Program-made: the position numbers and the translations under genes
NCBI RefSeq assembly: GCF_000348685.1
Contig: NZ_ANLA01000004.1
Coordinates: 248,001-312,000 of the forward strand
Direction of reading: 5' to 3'
Origin: Xanthomarina gelatinilytica
GTDB taxonomy: Bacteria; Bacteroidota; Bacteroidia; Flavobacteriales; Flavobacteriaceae
Length of the DNA: 64,000 nt
Shown here: one piece after another, positions 26,008 through 35,963 of the stretch
Layout: the number at the start of each line of letters is the position of its first letter
Numbering within the stretch: the first letter of the stretch is position 1
The notes under the pieces: model-generated
Seen by the model: the letters and a program-made list of their open reading frames with translations, nothing else
Database searches by the model: none
Told to the model about the DNA's origin: nothing

Positions 26008-27054
26008 TTATATCTTTTTTTGTCGTGTTTTGAGAATGTTTTTGGTTAAATGCTCGTATTCCTTCCTGTTTTTGAAGATTTGAATAGCTGCAAAAACGGC
26101 TTCTTTAAAAGAACTTTCGTCTGCTTCGCCTTTTCCGGCTATTTCAAAAGCTGTTCCATGGTCTGGAGATGTCCGGACTTTGCTCAATCCTGCTGTAAAA
26201 TTCACTCCTTTACCAAAAGCAAGTGTTTTAAAAGGGATTAAGCCTTGATCGTGATAAGCTGCAATTATGGCATCGAAATTTTTATAATTTTTAGAACCAA
26301 AAAAGCTGTCTGCAGCATATGGACCAAAGACCAACATGCCTTTGTCCCTGATCTCGCTTAAAGTAGGCCTTAAAACCTCATCGTCTTCTTTACCAATAAC
26401 ACCATTATCGCCAGTATGGGGATTAATGCCCAAAACGGCCACTTTTGGTTTTCTTATTTTAAAATCTTTTTCAAGAGATTGGTATATAATATCCAGTTTG
26501 TCTTTTATTAACTGTTTGGTAATGTGGCTGGAAATGTCCTTTACAGGTACGTGGTCTGTAAGCAAGCCTACCCTTAGGGTGTCTGAGACCATAAACATTA
26601 AACTGTTGCCTTCAAGTTCTTTCGCCAAATAATCTGTGTGACCCGGGAAATTAAATGCATCCGATTGAATGTTGTGTTTATTAATTGGTGCCGTTACCAA
26701 AACATCAACATGGTTGCCCTTAAGGGCTTGGGTTGCAGCTTGGAGCGATTTAATGGCATAGGCGCCCATTTTTGGGTCTTCCTTCCCAAATTCAATATTG
26801 AATTTATCGTTCCATACATTGTAAACATTTAGTTTTCCATGTATTATTTGGTTGTAATTATTAACTCCGTTAAAATTTAATCCCAAATTAAAATGTTTGT
26901 TTAAAAATGAAATGGTCTTGACAGATGCAAAAATTACAGGTGTGCAAAATTCCAGCATTCTAGGGTCTTCAAAAGTTTTTAAAACTATTTCGCCTCCTAT
27001 GCCATTTAAGTCTCCTATAGATATGCCTACAATTATATTTTCTTCGTTCTTCAT
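26008..27054 (-). CDS. pdxA: 4-hydroxythreonine-4-phosphate dehydrogenase
   Basis: This enzyme oxidises 4-hydroxythreonine phosphate in pyridoxal phosphate synthesis by the DXP-dependent route. The 348-residue protein carries the metal-binding and substrate motifs PINKHNIQSDAFNFPGHTDYLA, LGINPHTGDNGVIGKED and AAYHDQGLIPFKTLA, and the segment VRTSPDHGTAFEIAGKGEAD. Length is normal. It may lead the run pdxA-yceD-rpmF (68-base gap to yceD). It is divergent from ribE across 63 bases. Confidence 0.96.
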   Translation of the reverse strand: MKNEENIIVGISIGDLNGIGGEIVLKTFEDPRMLEFCTPVIFASVKTISFLNKHFNLGLNFNGVNNYNQIIHGKLNVYNVWNDKFNIEFGKEDPKMGAYAIKSLQAATQALKGNHVDVLVTAPINKHNIQSDAFNFPGHTDYLAKELEGNSLMFMVSDTLRVGLLTDHVPVKDISSHITKQLIKDKLDIIYQSLEKDFKIRKPKVAVLGINPHTGDNGVIGKEDDEVLRPTLSEIRDKGMLVFGPYAADSFFGSKNYKNFDAIIAAYHDQGLIPFKTLAFGKGVNFTAGLSKVRTSPDHGTAFEIAGKGEADESSFKEAVFAAIQIFKNRKEYEHLTKNILKTRQKKI

Positions 27055-27091
27055 TAAAATAAGATAACTTTTGTTTGTAATTTTACACTTG

Positions 27092-27099
27092 CAAATTTA
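27092..27099 (-). promoter_or_regulatory. Candidate -7 element of pdxA
   Basis: The minus strand reads TAAATTTG, fitting TAnnTTTG, 37 bases before the pdxA start codon and within the short divergent gap to ribE. Confidence 0.45.
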
Positions 27100-27117
27100 A
27101 CCAAATATTCGACATAT

Positions 27118-27705
27118 ATGTTTACTGGAATCATTGAAAGTGTTGGAGTAGTAAAAGATTTAAAAAAAGAGCTACAAAACTTACACATAACCATTGCCTG
27201 TAATTTTACAAATGAACTGAAAATAGACCAAAGTGTTGCCCATAATGGTGTATGTTTAACGGTTGTCCATATTTCTGGAAATGAATACACAGTAACCGCT
27301 ATTGAGGAAACCTTAAGTAAAACCAACCTTAAACAACTACAAGTAAACGATTACGTAAATCTTGAACGAGCCATGAAACTTGGCGATAGATTGGATGGAC
27401 ACATTGTTCAAGGACATGTGGATCAAACAGCCATTTGTACAGATATTACGTATGAAGAAGGCAGCTGGAAATTTACATTTCAATATGATGCGTCCCTGAA
27501 TAACATAACCATTGAAAAAGGTTCCATAACGGTTAATGGAGTAAGCCTAACGGTTGTAGACTCTGAAAAAGATTCTTTTAGCGTGGCCATTATACCCTAC
27601 ACTTTTGAGCATACCAACTTTAAAAATTTTATTAAAGGTACCGAAGTGAATTTGGAATTTGATGTGATTGGGAAGTATGTAACCCGATTGATGAGCTTAA
27701 ATTAA
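27118..27705 (+). CDS. ribE: Riboflavin synthase, alpha subunit
   Basis: This enzyme converts two molecules of dimethylribityl-lumazine to riboflavin and a pyrimidine. The 195-residue protein has two tandem lumazine-binding domains. The first begins MFTGIIESVGVV and includes VAHNGVCLTVV; the second begins near residue 98 (HIVQGHVDQTAICTD) and includes ITVNGVSLTVVD. The repeat structure and length are typical. No FMN riboswitch is visible in the short upstream gap. Confidence 0.96.
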   Translation: MFTGIIESVGVVKDLKKELQNLHITIACNFTNELKIDQSVAHNGVCLTVVHISGNEYTVTAIEETLSKTNLKQLQVNDYVNLERAMKLGDRLDGHIVQGHVDQTAICTDITYEEGSWKFTFQYDASLNNITIEKGSITVNGVSLTVVDSEKDSFSVAIIPYTFEHTNFKNFIKGTEVNLEFDVIGKYVTRLMSLN

Positions 27706-27890
27706 CGTTTCAATAATTTTTTAACACCTATAACAATCCCAATGCATAAACCAGCTAAAACCCCTCCATCTATAGGAAGACCAGGTGGTGGTGGTGGCAG
27801 TGGTGGTGGTGGTGTATTTTGAGCAATACAAACAAAGCTTATTAATACAAATAAGATTGAGGCAACCATTTTTTTGTTTTGTATCTTCAT
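27702..27890 (-). CDS. Small PID-CTERM protein
   Basis: This protein has 62 residues when started at 27890 (MKIQNKKMVAS). A signal peptide (core SILFVLISFVCIAQ) is followed by a Pro-rich linker and the tail PGLPIDGGVLAGLCIGIVIGVKKLLKR. The order Pro-Ile-Asp, hydrophobic helix and basic end is the PID-CTERM sorting signal known in Bacteroidota, whose processing enzyme is, to my knowledge, not established. Almost nothing of a mature domain is left, so the protein is close to being just signal, linker and tail. The 3' end overlaps ribE by 4 bases. Confidence 0.75.
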   Translation of the reverse strand: MKIQNKKMVASILFVLISFVCIAQNTPPPPLPPPPPGLPIDGGVLAGLCIGIVIGVKKLLKR

Positions 27891-28212
27891 TTGCTTGTAA
27901 ATGTATAAAAAAAAGCGACCTAACAAAATAAAAAACGCAAAAAATGTCTATGAAGTGCAAATATCTTCGACAAAGCGCATGGTTTTGTAAATTCGCTATT
28001 GACTGTTTTATTTCCCAAATATATGTTTTTTTGACTTAAATAATCATTTATTTTCGTTTATATCCATTAATTACAGGATGTAAGGTAACTTAATAAACAC
28101 AAAGGGGAAATCTGTTATGAACCTTGTTCCTTTAATACAAACGTTTAAGCCAGATGTATATTTTATTATCAATAAATTAATCTTGCTGAACCTAAGTCAT
28201 AAAAATAAAGAA

Positions 28213-30489
28213 TTAAAACGGATATCCAATGGCAAAATTCAGGATAGGCTTGGAAACATCAAAATGAAAACGCTCTCCTTTGGGTAGTGCTGGATTGTGA
28301 AAAGGGGCGGCCAAATCAAAACGGATAACAAAACTTTGGATATCTACCCGAAGTCCTACTCCTGCTCCCATTCCCAATTCGCTTAAAAAATCACTGCTAA
28401 ATTTATCTTTTCCGTTATAAGTTGGGTTTTCTTTGGAATTCCAGATGTTACCTGCATCGGCAAAAACAGCACCTTTTAAGAAGGAAACTATTGGGAACCT
28501 ATATTCCAAATTGGCCTCTAGTCTTATATTTCCTGTTTTGTCAAAATAATCACTATTGGTTCCGTCTGTATCTGGGTTATAGGTTCCAGGTCCCAAAGAC
28601 CTAATGTTAAAAGCCCTAACACTGTAAGGCCCTCCAGAATAGTATTGTTTTACAAAAGGAACCACATCAGAGTTCCCATAAGCCAAACCATAACCACCAA
28701 AAAGCCTGGCAGCAATAACTTGCTCTTTTTTAAAATTAAAGTGATAATGCAAATCGAGATCTGCTTTGGCATATTGCGCATAAGCCAAACCTAAAAATGT
28801 TTTTGGATTGCCTTCTCCTTGATCCTTGCCAAATAAGCTTATGGAATTTCCTGCTATGTCAAAAGTGAAGTTGACATAAAATTGATGCGTTTTTTGGGTA
28901 TCAACCATTTCATTGTAGGAAAAGGAATAAGTAAGTCCTGCAATAAACTCCTGCTCAAAACTTCGTCTTAAAAACGGATCGTTATCCAAAATCTCTTCAA
29001 ATTCTGGAGTGGTATCGTAAAGCTGGGTGTAATTAACGGAAATAGGGTTTATTTCATGGGTTACAAAACGGTTGGCATCCCATAAATAACCAAACAACGC
29101 TGTTCCGGAAAGCAAAGTGTACAAATCGGTTCGGTCCAAATAATCAATACTTAAAGAGATCTTGGTTTTTGGTATGGAGTATTTAAAAAAGTTATTGTCT
29201 ATTTTAATGGGAAACAGAACCCGAGGAAAAATAAGTTCGTTTTCCAGTCCCAATTCCAAACTGGTGTTTCCAGAATTCTTCTCACCTCCTATTTGTGTTT
29301 CATAGCCTATTTTAGGGCTAACATTAAAGGTTTCGCCTCCTCCAAATAAATTTCTGTTACTTAAGGTTAAAGCAAAAGCTGGACCTGCAAAGTTATTGGA
29401 TTTTGTGACCACTTGTAGCTCTGCCCTTAGGGCTCGTTTATTTAATGGCGACAAATAAATATTGGCTTCCAAACTGCCCATACTGTCTGTTGCTATGGTA
29501 TCCAGTTCCTTGTACTGAATATTGACATATTTGTAGGCACCAATGGTTGACAGACGTCTTGCCGTATTTCTGGAGTCTTCCGGATTGTAAAGTTGCCCTT
29601 CATTTAAAACAATAAAAGGGTCTAAATATTTGGGTTTGAAAAAAGTTTCCTTTTGAATATAATTTTTTTCGTTATAACGTGTTGTAGCCGTTTGAACAGA
29701 GTCGGACACCTCGTAATTTGGGTAGATATTTATTTTAGATAACCTATAAGGAATGAGGCTTTTTTCTGGAACCTCGTTTTTAAGTTTTAAATATAAATCG
29801 AATTTTTTGTTGTCGTATCTGTTGGTGTCTGCTTCAAAAATTAAAAAATTATTGTTAAAATTGTAATAGCCTTTCTTTTTAAGCGCTTGGTCTATTCTTT
29901 TTCTCTCTAATTTCATACTGCTTAAATCGAATCGCATACCCTCTTTAAAAGGCGATTCCTTTACCAGGTCTTGAATGTCTTTTTTAATGGGATTTGGCAA
30001 GGTATCCAATTGATAACTTTCCATTCGGTAAGGTTTTGTAACCTTAACTGTATAATCCACAGACGCTTTTTTTTCTTCTTCTTGAAAGGCAGAGCTAGCC
30101 CGACTATAGAAAAACCCTCTGTTTTCCAGTCGGTTTAACAGCAAATCTTCCACGTCATAGGTTTCCACATCGGACTGATAGACTGGCGCTTCACCAAATT
30201 GCTTATAGAGCCAACGGTTGATGAATCCTGGATGTTCTTTTTGGTTTTTATAGTGATAATACAAGCCCAAGTACATACCTAAAAATTTGGAGTTGGGTTC
30301 TGGACGCAAAACACTTTCCAATTCTGCTTTTAAAGCAGGTTTATTGTCAATTACAGAATCTGATTCTATGGTTAGGGTAGCTCCAGTATATAAACGTTCT
30401 TCTTCTGGAATGTGTTTGGTAATACTGCAAGAATAAAAACTTCCAATCAAGAACAGGTAAATAAGTTTGTATGTTAAATTAAATTTCAA
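28213..30489 (-). CDS. tamL: TamL-type outer-membrane assembly protein (BamA/TamA superfamily)
   Basis: This 758-residue protein has a signal with a probable lipidation Cys (FLIGSFYSC, about residue 21). POTRA-like repeats occupy about residues 100-330, and the C-terminal surface-antigen beta-barrel runs from about residue 360 to the terminal Phe (LNFAIGYPF). The barrel contains GGPYSVRAFNIRSLGPGTY, the RGF-like loop of BamA-family proteins. A lipidated TamA relative paired with TamB is the Bacteroidota TamL arrangement, with a role in assembling outer-membrane proteins or lipid transport. tamB ends 15 bases upstream on the same strand. Confidence 0.85.
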   Translation of the reverse strand: MKFNLTYKLIYLFLIGSFYSCSITKHIPEEERLYTGATLTIESDSVIDNKPALKAELESVLRPEPNSKFLGMYLGLYYHYKNQKEHPGFINRWLYKQFGEAPVYQSDVETYDVEDLLLNRLENRGFFYSRASSAFQEEEKKASVDYTVKVTKPYRMESYQLDTLPNPIKKDIQDLVKESPFKEGMRFDLSSMKLERKRIDQALKKKGYYNFNNNFLIFEADTNRYDNKKFDLYLKLKNEVPEKSLIPYRLSKINIYPNYEVSDSVQTATTRYNEKNYIQKETFFKPKYLDPFIVLNEGQLYNPEDSRNTARRLSTIGAYKYVNIQYKELDTIATDSMGSLEANIYLSPLNKRALRAELQVVTKSNNFAGPAFALTLSNRNLFGGGETFNVSPKIGYETQIGGEKNSGNTSLELGLENELIFPRVLFPIKIDNNFFKYSIPKTKISLSIDYLDRTDLYTLLSGTALFGYLWDANRFVTHEINPISVNYTQLYDTTPEFEEILDNDPFLRRSFEQEFIAGLTYSFSYNEMVDTQKTHQFYVNFTFDIAGNSISLFGKDQGEGNPKTFLGLAYAQYAKADLDLHYHFNFKKEQVIAARLFGGYGLAYGNSDVVPFVKQYYSGGPYSVRAFNIRSLGPGTYNPDTDGTNSDYFDKTGNIRLEANLEYRFPIVSFLKGAVFADAGNIWNSKENPTYNGKDKFSSDFLSELGMGAGVGLRVDIQSFVIRFDLAAPFHNPALPKGERFHFDVSKPILNFAIGYPF

Positions 30490-30504
30490 TTGTTCTACTT
30501 TATA

Positions 30505-33500
30505 TTAGTTCTTTTTTTGCTCCATACTTTTGTTTGTGGCTGCTTCTTTTTCTTTTCTTTTTTTCTCTGCTGCCTTATTGGCTGCCTCTTTTTCGGCCTT
30601 TAATTTTTTCTCTTGTTCTGTTTGTGCTTTAAACAAGGCATCCCAAAGTTCGCTGTATTTGTTAAACTCTTGGGTAAAAATAAGCGCAATGCCACTTACA
30701 ACGGTTTGGCCATCAATAACATTTTCAAATTCATTTCTGCTAAAGCCTTTTAATCTATATCTGCCACTTTCAGTCAATAAATATTCTATACTGACATTAC
30801 CAATTATGGGTGTTTCTTCTCCCGTGGAACTACTTCCTTCAATATCCACTTCACTTCCAACCCTTACAATCAACCTATCATCAAACAATTTTTGTTGGGC
30901 AGCAATATCCAATTGGGTTCGTTGTTGTGGTGAAGTCCCTTGATAATCTGTATAACTATTGATACCAAAATCGAGTTCAAATCCTGAATTTCCCAATAAT
31001 TTATCTGTAAACACATTTAATTGATCTGCCACGGCATCGTTTAAATTGTCCCTTGCTATGGATGCTACTCCTCCTGCACTGCCATCACTGCCAGGATCTG
31101 GGTAGAACCTATTTAAAACCAAAAGGGAAAAGACCTGTTTGTTCAATTCGTCTTCTTGATTGTTTAACTGCTGAATCCTTCCGTACACTTGACCTCCAAC
31201 AGCACCTTGTTCCTCTTCTGGCATATCTAAATTAAACGCAATTTCAGGTTCCATAAGTTGGCCATCAATGTTTAGATAGACATAAAAGGGCAGTACTTGA
31301 CGGAATTTCCCCTTAACGGCAGGATCGTCTCCAGAATATACAGGAGCCATTAAGGAAGAGGCTGAGGCTTCTACTTCATAAAGTGCCTTGACATCCAGTT
31401 TCGCATCAAAAGGATCTCCAGACCAAGTAACAAGGCTGCCTGGCACCAATTTAAACTTTCGGTTAACCAATTTGTATAAATTTAATTCATAATGACCATC
31501 CAAAACCTCATAAACCCCAGAGAGTTTTAAATTCCCATTGGGATTCATGGTCATGTTAAAATCGCCTTCGCCCGAGACCTTAAAATTATCGCCAGTTTCT
31601 TCATCAATGATAATGGTTACAGTGGCTTTTTTTCCAATTTTTAAGAGGGCTGAAATATCAAACCCTTTAATGGTTGCCGTTTTTTCTTGGGTCCTGGTTA
31701 AAATAGCATCTGGATGTTCCCTATTCACAAAAATCACCACACCATCACGCTCTTCTACATTGACCGTAGCCGATGGCAAGACATAGGTAATATCTGTATC
31801 GGAACTTACTGTCATGTCCATGTTTACTTTAGGTATTTGCAGATCGCCAGTTATGGTAGCCGTTCCATCAAAACTAGCTTGTCCATAGAGAAAATCGTTG
31901 TCGTCTTTTGTGGCATTGATAACTTGGAAGTCGTTGGCGCTTACTTCCAAATTGAAAGTGGGATTAATAAACGATTTTGTCCCTATTTTTCCAGACATTT
32001 CAAAAGTATTGCTATTGGCATCACGTATTACAAATTGATCCATGGACAAACCGGAATTATCAATGTTCAAGGTTTCGTCCTGAAGCGTAAAAGCCGAATT
32101 GAACATGGCTATTTTAAAATTGGCATCCTCAAATTTCAAAGTGCCTTCGTATTTTGGTTCTTTGGTCGTGCCATATAATTTAAAATTCCCTGAGAAACTA
32201 CCTGCTGTTTCTGTTATTTCCCCTTGTGAAAACCCTGTAAGGGCTTTCATATTGAATTGATTGATATCTAAATCCAAATCCAAACGTGCACCTGATTGAC
32301 TTGCCACATAATCGCCGTGAAAATCAAAATCCACTTCTCCTTCTTTTAAGCTGGCATCAAAATCGTAGCTATCGTTGCCTAAAGATGTGGCATCCACCTT
32401 AAAAACACCTAAATCCACATCCATTACACGAAGGGACTGAACATCTAAATCTGCCACAATGCCTGTATCCTCAAAAGGTTCTTCCAAAATAAAATGGCCA
32501 TTAAGGTTTCCAGAAGCCAACGTATCGTCTGGATTTAAATAACTTAAAAAACCGCTTAAATTAAAATTCTTAAAATCTATAGCCACATGGTCTTTGGGAG
32601 TTTCAGGAAACGCATCGGTTATTTCAATGACTTGATTGCCTTTGGTCATTTTAAAATTGTTGAACACCAGTTTTTTATCGTAAATAAGAATCTCATTGGA
32701 ATCTGGAATAGTCCACGCCGATTTGCTTAAAATAAGGTTGCCTGGAACAACATGGTATCGCAATTCCTCGCGACTTCCAGTAATCTTACTGGAAATCTGG
32801 GCCAAAATTTCGGTATCGTGATATGCTAAAAAGTCCAAAGTCAATTCATTATTGGTTTGGTTTCCGGAAATCACCGTTTTTTGAATGTTTAAGGGTCCAG
32901 CCTGGATGTTGTTAAAGCCTAAATTAAAATTAAATTTATCTACATCTGTATCCATGGAAAAAGCCAAGCTATCCAACTCGTAACCATTGTAATTGATTTT
33001 TGGCGCTGTAATATTTGCTTTCAGTTTACGTTCTGCTTCTTCAAAATCCACTGAAATATCAATGGTGTCAAGGTCTTTAACATTTACCAAAAACACATCG
33101 TTTAAAATTGGTGCTTGACTGATTTTTCCCCTTAATTTTAAATTAATAGGATTGGAAATGCTATCTGAAACTTTTTCGTCACGATAAAAATAACTCAACA
33201 CATGTTGTTTTATAGACGACAGCCAGGTTTGTGGATCTGCATTGGATTCCAGCTGCAGTTGTACCATTTTATTGTTTAAGGAGACTGATGTGGTATCTTT
33301 TCTAACATGTGCCAGAGCATTGAAATCTCCAATCAAATAACTTTTATTGTCGTACACCACAACACCTTTGTCCACAATGGTTGCCAGGTCAAAACTATTT
33401 CCGTTGCCTTTAAAATCGGCATAGATGTTCATGCCTGTTTTAATGTTGCGATCCATAAGGCCAAGGGCTTGCAAATCTGCTCCTATAATATTTATTTCTG

Positions 33501-35613
33501 CAGTAATTTCTGGAGCAATGGAATCCAAAACCACAGTGGCAAATAAATTCGCATTCAAGTTTTTATCTTTATAATTGGAAGTGATGTTTCCAGTACCATT
33601 TGTAATATCACCAACCAGTTTTAAATTGTTTACTTGGTACGTATTGTACTTAAAACTGGACACTGTTGCTTCAAGGGTCGCATCCAGGCTATTGATGTTA
33701 TCTCCTTTTCCTTGAGCCTTTAACCGAAGGCTCAAGGCGCCTAAAGTTTCGTTATTAAGCAACTCGTTTAACTTATATTCCTCTATGGTTAAATTGGCGT
33801 CAAAGGCTAGGGATCCATCGTTTTTAAATTGCCCTTCTATTTTTGCAATCCCTTGTGAAGTGGTTAAAGTAGTATTGGCTTCCATAAGGTTTAAGTTTCC
33901 TGTAGCTGTGCCTGCCAACTCCACGTTTTCTGGAAGGCTTACGCCAAGATCGTCTTCTTTTACAAACTGAAGGATGTCTGAACGTTTGGTACTAACTGAA
34001 AATTCAGGGATTTGAAAGGATAATGAGTCTGGTTGTGTCATGTTTTGAATCTGCCCCTTTGCTGTAACTCTTGTATCATTCCAATTGACCAACATGTTTG
34101 ATAGGTTGATATCTGCCAAATAACCATGGGCTTTTAGGGTTCCACGAATGCGTTTTTCGCTTAAAGTGTTTAAATAGTCGTTCTCTTTTAAATTTGGTTG
34201 GATTAAAAACAAATCTTTAAGGGAAACCACAAATGAAGACAGGTTTAATGCCACTCTAGATTGTTCAGGCATGCTAATAAACTGTGCCAAGGAAGGATAG
34301 TCCAATTGCAGCTGACCTTTTAAGGCATTATTGTTTAATTGGGTTTTTAAATTTGAAATATTAAGCTGCTTATCTGTAGCGTCCAGAGACAATTGCAAAT
34401 TCTTTAAATGAATTCCAGAAACCTCCTTAAAAGACGCATCATCCAACTGCAAATGGGCAATCTTGTCTTTAAGCTTTATGTCTTCGGCTTGTAAGTTTAT
34501 GTTTGTTAACACAATGGCATTTGAATTAAACACTCCTTTTTTACCTGTTTCGTTATTTACCAAATAGCTGAAGTTGTTGTTTTCCAGTTCTATTTCGGCA
34601 AGGTCCAATTGCAAATCTGGCCATTCAAACTTCAAGATATCTTGCTCAATATCTTCTGACACCTCCTCTACTTTTTCAGTTACAGCATTTTTTTCGGTTT
34701 CAGTTTTTAGGGTAATGGAAGAGTCTTTAAGGCTGAATTCAGTAATTTCAAACTGCTGATTTAGCAGATCGACTTTGGGAATTTCAGTGTATAGTTCTTC
34801 AATGTCCAAGATTGCCGCTATGTTATCTGTTTGGTTTTGGTAATTGGCAAACACCTTGGTAAGTGTTAATTCATCTACTGTTAAAGTTGGTAAGGTACTA
34901 GACTCAGAATCTTCAGTCTTTGGAACAGCTGTTTGAATAAAGGTGATATCGCTGTGAGTCAATTCCAGTTCCGAAGCCTTAAAAATCATGGATTCCAAAT
35001 CGGTTTCATCCATATCTACAATCAGTTCCCCAACTTTAAAACGACTTTCAATACCTGTAACCGCATCGTTATAAACCACATCGAAATCTTCAAAATATAA
35101 ATGTCCCAAAATCAGGTTTATTGAAGAAGAGGTGGTGTCTGTTGCAACAGTTGTTGTGTCCTGCGAGGCAAAAGCATCGATTAAAAATTGAAAATTAAAC
35201 CCTTGAACGGTATCTGTTCTAACAATATTGGCTCGAACCCCTTTCCAGTCCAAGGCATCTACGCCTATGCCATTACCTTGTATTAGGGACCACAAAGGCA
35301 TATTGGCTTCCAAGGATTTTGAATAGATTAAAGTGTCTCCCTTGGTGTCTTCCAAATAAAGCCCATCCAGTTGTATGTCGCCATCAAAAGTGATAAAGAG
35401 TTTTTCAACTTCAACTTTGGTATGTGTTTTATTGGACAGAAAGGATACAGCTTTAGTTACAATTATGTCTTGTCCCCAAGGGCTTCTAATAAATAAAATA
35501 AGCAAAAATAAGAGCGCAAGAATGCCCAAAACAATCCGTCCGATTATTTTTAAGAATCTAAACCTTTTCTTTTTGGTTGGCTTTGGTATGTCTTTATGTG
35601 CTTCTTTTTCCAA
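30505..35613 (-). CDS. tamB: Translocation and assembly module protein TamB
   Basis: This very large AsmA/TamB-type protein has 1702 residues. One N-terminal transmembrane helix (about 20-45, IIGRIVLGILALLFLLILFI) is followed by a long repetitive beta-strand-rich periplasmic domain. The conserved TamB C-terminal domain (about 1300-1640) contains SGVYEVLDGHYELNLYKLVNRKF and LDFGINSYTDYQGT. The end is a Lys/Ala/Glu-rich charged tail (about 1660-1702) likely to be coiled coil. It bridges inner and outer membrane with TamL, encoded next. No ATG is available near the start; a TTG at 35613 is used. Confidence 0.9.
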   Translation of the reverse strand: MEKEAHKDIPKPTKKKRFRFLKIIGRIVLGILALLFLLILFIRSPWGQDIIVTKAVSFLSNKTHTKVEVEKLFITFDGDIQLDGLYLEDTKGDTLIYSKSLEANMPLWSLIQGNGIGVDALDWKGVRANIVRTDTVQGFNFQFLIDAFASQDTTTVATDTTSSSINLILGHLYFEDFDVVYNDAVTGIESRFKVGELIVDMDETDLESMIFKASELELTHSDITFIQTAVPKTEDSESSTLPTLTVDELTLTKVFANYQNQTDNIAAILDIEELYTEIPKVDLLNQQFEITEFSLKDSSITLKTETEKNAVTEKVEEVSEDIEQDILKFEWPDLQLDLAEIELENNNFSYLVNNETGKKGVFNSNAIVLTNINLQAEDIKLKDKIAHLQLDDASFKEVSGIHLKNLQLSLDATDKQLNISNLKTQLNNNALKGQLQLDYPSLAQFISMPEQSRVALNLSSFVVSLKDLFLIQPNLKENDYLNTLSEKRIRGTLKAHGYLADINLSNMLVNWNDTRVTAKGQIQNMTQPDSLSFQIPEFSVSTKRSDILQFVKEDDLGVSLPENVELAGTATGNLNLMEANTTLTTSQGIAKIEGQFKNDGSLAFDANLTIEEYKLNELLNNETLGALSLRLKAQGKGDNINSLDATLEATVSSFKYNTYQVNNLKLVGDITNGTGNITSNYKDKNLNANLFATVVLDSIAPEITAEINIIGADLQALGLMDRNIKTGMNIYADFKGNGNSFDLATIVDKGVVVYDNKSYLIGDFNALAHVRKDTTSVSLNNKMVQLQLESNADPQTWLSSIKQHVLSYFYRDEKVSDSISNPINLKLRGKISQAPILNDVFLVNVKDLDTIDISVDFEEAERKLKANITAPKINYNGYELDSLAFSMDTDVDKFNFNLGFNNIQAGPLNIQKTVISGNQTNNELTLDFLAYHDTEILAQISSKITGSREELRYHVVPGNLILSKSAWTIPDSNEILIYDKKLVFNNFKMTKGNQVIEITDAFPETPKDHVAIDFKNFNLSGFLSYLNPDDTLASGNLNGHFILEEPFEDTGIVADLDVQSLRVMDVDLGVFKVDATSLGNDSYDFDASLKEGEVDFDFHGDYVASQSGARLDLDLDINQFNMKALTGFSQGEITETAGSFSGNFKLYGTTKEPKYEGTLKFEDANFKIAMFNSAFTLQDETLNIDNSGLSMDQFVIRDANSNTFEMSGKIGTKSFINPTFNLEVSANDFQVINATKDDNDFLYGQASFDGTATITGDLQIPKVNMDMTVSSDTDITYVLPSATVNVEERDGVVIFVNREHPDAILTRTQEKTATIKGFDISALLKIGKKATVTIIIDEETGDNFKVSGEGDFNMTMNPNGNLKLSGVYEVLDGHYELNLYKLVNRKFKLVPGSLVTWSGDPFDAKLDVKALYEVEASASSLMAPVYSGDDPAVKGKFRQVLPFYVYLNIDGQLMEPEIAFNLDMPEEEQGAVGGQVYGRIQQLNNQEDELNKQVFSLLVLNRFYPDPGSDGSAGGVASIARDNLNDAVADQLNVFTDKLLGNSGFELDFGINSYTDYQGTSPQQRTQLDIAAQQKLFDDRLIVRVGSEVDIEGSSSTGEETPIIGNVSIEYLLTESGRYRLKGFSRNEFENVIDGQTVVSGIALIFTQEFNKYSELWDALFKAQTEQEKKLKAEKEAANKAAEKKRKEKEAATNKSMEQKKN

Positions 35614-35631
35614 ACAAATTTATCTGAATTA

Positions 35632-35639
35632 CAAATTTA
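35632..35639 (-). promoter_or_regulatory. Candidate -7 element of tamB-tamL
   Basis: The minus strand reads TAAATTTG 18 bases before the TTG start, giving a leader of roughly 10 bases. A second TAAATTTG at 35615-35622 is too close to the start codon unless the message is leaderless. Confidence 0.4.
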
Positions 35640-35813
35640 TTATTTTAATAATGCGCATTGGTGCTTTATTCTATTTATTAATAGCTTTAAAGCAGAAATA
35701 CGATATTGAAATGTAACCAAATTTCTAAATTTTTACACTATTTTAACCCGTATTGATAAAAACGGGCCATTTTTATAAGGTACAATAGCTTAGAAATAAA
35801 ATATAAGGATATC

Positions 35814-35956
35814 ATGCCAAAACCCAAGGGACAAAAAACACGAAAAACAAAGCGAAGCATAGCAAGCTTTTGATCAGAAAAATAAAGAAGGAAAAAGCTG
35901 AAAAAGTTTTGCGTAAAGAACGGTTAAAAGCTATTATGAAAAAGGCTAGGGAATGA
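35814..35956 (+). pseudogene. Small basic-protein ORF interrupted by a frameshift
   Basis: From ATG 35814 the frame reads MPKPKGQKTRKTKRSIASF and stops at 35873. The next frame continues without a break as AKHSKLLIRKIKKEKAEK, VLRKERLKAIMKKARE and a stop at 35954-35956. Joined, the two give a highly basic protein of about 47 residues, like a small nucleic-acid or ribosome-associated protein. A purine-rich AAGGA lies just before the start. One lost base in the A-rich stretch 35831-35850 would explain the break. No slippery heptamer in the right phase was seen, so programmed frameshifting is not supported. The rest of the 35614-35963 gap holds only the tamB promoter candidates. Confidence 0.5.
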
Positions 35957-35963
35957 GTGTCAA

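Noticed and set aside
27780-27815. GGTGGT-rich simple repeat
   Set aside because: It encodes the Pro-rich linker of the PID-CTERM protein on the minus strand.
28117-28287. A 56-codon plus-strand ORF with a purine-rich site, overlapping the end of tamL
   Set aside because: About half of it is antisense to the conserved TamL barrel end, and the peptide shows no recognisable pattern.
35814-35873. Programmed -1 frameshift in the small basic ORF
   Set aside because: The A-rich heptamers present are not in the phase needed for X XXY YYZ slippage, so a lost base is the simpler reading.
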